Below, in pieces: positions 33,427 to 34,371 of a stretch of 34,371 nucleotides of DNA (position 1 is the stretch's first letter; every line of letters starts with the position of its first letter). Below the pieces are notes generated by a model, which worked only from the letters and a program-made list of their open reading frames with translations, was not told the origin of the DNA and did not search any database. Source of the stretch: Rhizobium sp. 18055 (GTDB lineage: Bacteria; Pseudomonadota; Alphaproteobacteria; Rhizobiales; Rhizobiaceae); NCBI RefSeq assembly GCF_902706285.1, contig NZ_CACSKD010000024.1, positions 1 through 34,371 of the forward strand, in the 5' to 3' direction. The position numbers and the translations under genes are program-made.

Positions 33427-34101
33427 ATGACCCACATCAAAGATATCGCTGAACGCCCTTCCCAGGAAGACGTGCAGGCCATTTCCAAGTTTTCGCCGGC
33501 AACCATTCATGAGGCACAGGGCCGTCGTGGCGCATTGTCGTCTCGCCTGAAGCCCGTCGATTATCGGATGAAATTGTGTGGGCCGGCCTTTACCGTGAAA
33601 TCATCGCCGCGTGACAACATCATGCTGCAACTGGCGATCAACTATGCCAAGCCGGGTGACATCATCGTTGTCTCCGGCGGAGAATACGAGGAAGCCGGTT
33701 CGTTCGGCGACGTACTGGCCAATGCATGCCTTGCCAAGGGCATCGGTGGATTGGTGACCGATACCGGCGTGCGCGACACGCTACAGCTCCGCGACCTCGG
33801 GTTCCCTGTGTTTTCGCTCAGCGTCTGCATCAAGGGCACCGTCAAGGAAACGATAGGCACCACAAATGACGCCATCATTGTTGGTGGCGAAATCATCAAT
33901 CCGGGCGACGTTATCGTCGGAGATGCCGACGGCCTCGTCGTTGTGCGTCGTCACGAAGTGCAGGCAGTCGCAAAACTGTCTCAGGCCCGGGAAGATGCTG
34001 AGGCTGGCTTCATCGCAGCCTACAAGGCGGGAAAATCGGTGATCGAGGTCAGCAATCTCGAGCCGGTCCTGAAGGCCAAGGGCCTCGTCGTCGATATGTA
34101 A
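33427..34101 (+). CDS. HMG/CHA aldolase-like (RraA-fold) lyase
   Basis: The 224-residue protein matches the length and motifs of 4-hydroxy-4-methyl-2-oxoglutarate/4-carboxy-4-hydroxy-2-oxoadipate aldolases: TIHEAQGRRGAL, AFTVKSSPRDN, KPGDIIVV, LVTDTGVRD (Arg116, Asp117, metal/substrate residues), KGTVKETIG and INPGDVIVGDADGLVVV. These metal-dependent class II enzymes split a 4-hydroxy-2-oxo acid to pyruvate plus an oxo acid and can decarboxylate oxaloacetate. AGGAGG sits 5 bases before the ATG. It is the last gene of the cluster and would release pyruvate after the aminotransferase step. It is not the RNase E inhibitor RraA itself. Confidence 0.86.
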   Translation: MTHIKDIAERPSQEDVQAISKFSPATIHEAQGRRGALSSRLKPVDYRMKLCGPAFTVKSSPRDNIMLQLAINYAKPGDIIVVSGGEYEEAGSFGDVLANACLAKGIGGLVTDTGVRDTLQLRDLGFPVFSLSVCIKGTVKETIGTTNDAIIVGGEIINPGDVIVGDADGLVVVRRHEVQAVAKLSQAREDAEAGFIAAYKAGKSVIEVSNLEPVLKAKGLVVDM

Positions 34102-34145
34102 TGGTGGCGACGGGACTTTACGTCCGTTCGCAAATTTTAAACGGC

Positions 34146-34166
34146 AGGGCGGCTTTCAGCCGCCCT
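34146..34166 (+). terminator. Rho-independent terminator after the aldolase gene
   Basis: An 8-base-pair stem AGGGCGGC / GCCGCCCT with a TTTCA loop is followed by a short T-run (34166-34168). It closes the catabolic operon 45 bases after the stop and lies just before the right IS end. Confidence 0.85.
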
Positions 34167-34181
34167 TTCGCATTACGGTTG

Positions 34182-34371
34182 GCTAAGGAAGCTTCGATAA
34201 ATTACGGCTCTGTTTGCGGCGGTCTTTGGCTGATTGTATAGTTCCATTCGCCGTGGAAGGTGTGGCGGGCGATATTGATCGCGGCCATTTCGGCGTCGGA
34301 GATTTTGATCCCGGTGGGATAGAGGTTTTCGTCGAGTTCGCAGCGAACGGTGAGGCCAGCGGTCGAGGTGG
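34182..34371 (-). mobile_element. 3' end of an ISAzo13-like insertion sequence (right copy), with transposase C-terminus
   Basis: On the minus strand the transposase frame enters at the window edge and stops at 34204-34202, giving 55 residues. These include GLTVRCELDENLYPTGIKIS, EMAAINIAR and HTFHGEWNYTI, typical of ISAzo13/Rhodopirellula-type transposases. The last 97 bases are about 94% identical to bases 1-97, inverted. The shared end TTCCTTAGC lies at 34190-34182. The copy continues beyond the window. Confidence 0.8.

Noticed and set aside
33427..34101. Regulator of RNase E activity (RraA) or menaquinone methyltransferase
   Set aside because: These labels are common for the fold, but the KGTVKETIG and LVTDTGVRD motifs and the catabolic context match HMG/CHA aldolases.
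1..34371. A recent composite transposon with identical IS ends
   Set aside because: The two IS ends differ at about six of 97 bases, so they are not a fresh duplication, and neither full element nor target duplication is in view. Only the inverted bracket is reported.

Overview
The window is high-GC accessory DNA from an alphaproteobacterium. Codon use, a BigR-type sulfide regulon and rhizobial-style transport operons point to a Rhizobium/Agrobacterium/Ensifer-like member of the Rhizobiaceae, possibly on a plasmid or second replicon. There is no rRNA, tRNA or CRISPR array. The content is four metabolic modules plus mobile-element debris. Both window ends carry the 3' end of the same ISAzo13-like transposase gene, in opposite orientations, so about 34 kb of cargo lies between inverted IS copies.

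Region 1 (181-7056) is a sulfide and persulfide detoxification locus. A BigR-like ArsR repressor and a peroxiredoxin are transcribed leftward. Divergently from them run a persulfide dioxygenase-like metallo-hydrolase (blh), two small YeeE/YedE-type membrane proteins, a fused DUF442-sulfide:quinone oxidoreductase, a TauE/SafE exporter and a bd-type oxidase subunit I. The oxidase gene is cut off and joined tail-to-tail to a truncated MltF-like gene near 7056, which marks a deletion that removed subunit II.

Region 2 (7801-15371) is a taurine-nitrogen module: tauABC importer, IsfE-like exporter, IsfD-like sulfoacetaldehyde reductase, taurine:pyruvate aminotransferase (tpa) and a MocR-type tauR. 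With no xsc visible, the logic is to take the amino group and export the carbon-sulfur skeleton as isethionate. Similar CTGG-type direct repeats lie upstream of tauA/isfE and of tpa. Region 3 (15502-20191) has a LysR regulator divergent from a ureohydrolase, followed by an SsuABC/NMT1-type ABC transporter. This looks like uptake and hydrolysis of a guanidino compound.

Region 4 (20192-22319) is scrambled: an IS5-family element next to a frameshifted C-terminal remnant of the error-prone polymerase gene dnaE2, and AT-richer DNA without convincing genes.

Region 5 (22320-34101) is the most interesting part. It holds a biotinylated carrier protein, a biotin carboxylase, a second carrier-like protein that lacks the biotin lysine, KipI- and KipA-like carboxyltransferase subunits (the parts of a urea carboxylase, split into genes) and a divergent LamB/YcsF hydrolase. 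These are followed by an aminotransferase, a LysR regulator, a short-chain dehydrogenase, a complete polar-amino-acid ABC transporter and an aldolase of the HMG/CHA (RraA-like) family. Together they suggest a catabolic route in which an imported cyclic or amide-bearing amino acid is opened by biotin-dependent N-carboxylation, then transaminated and cleaved by aldol reaction. The substrate is unknown.
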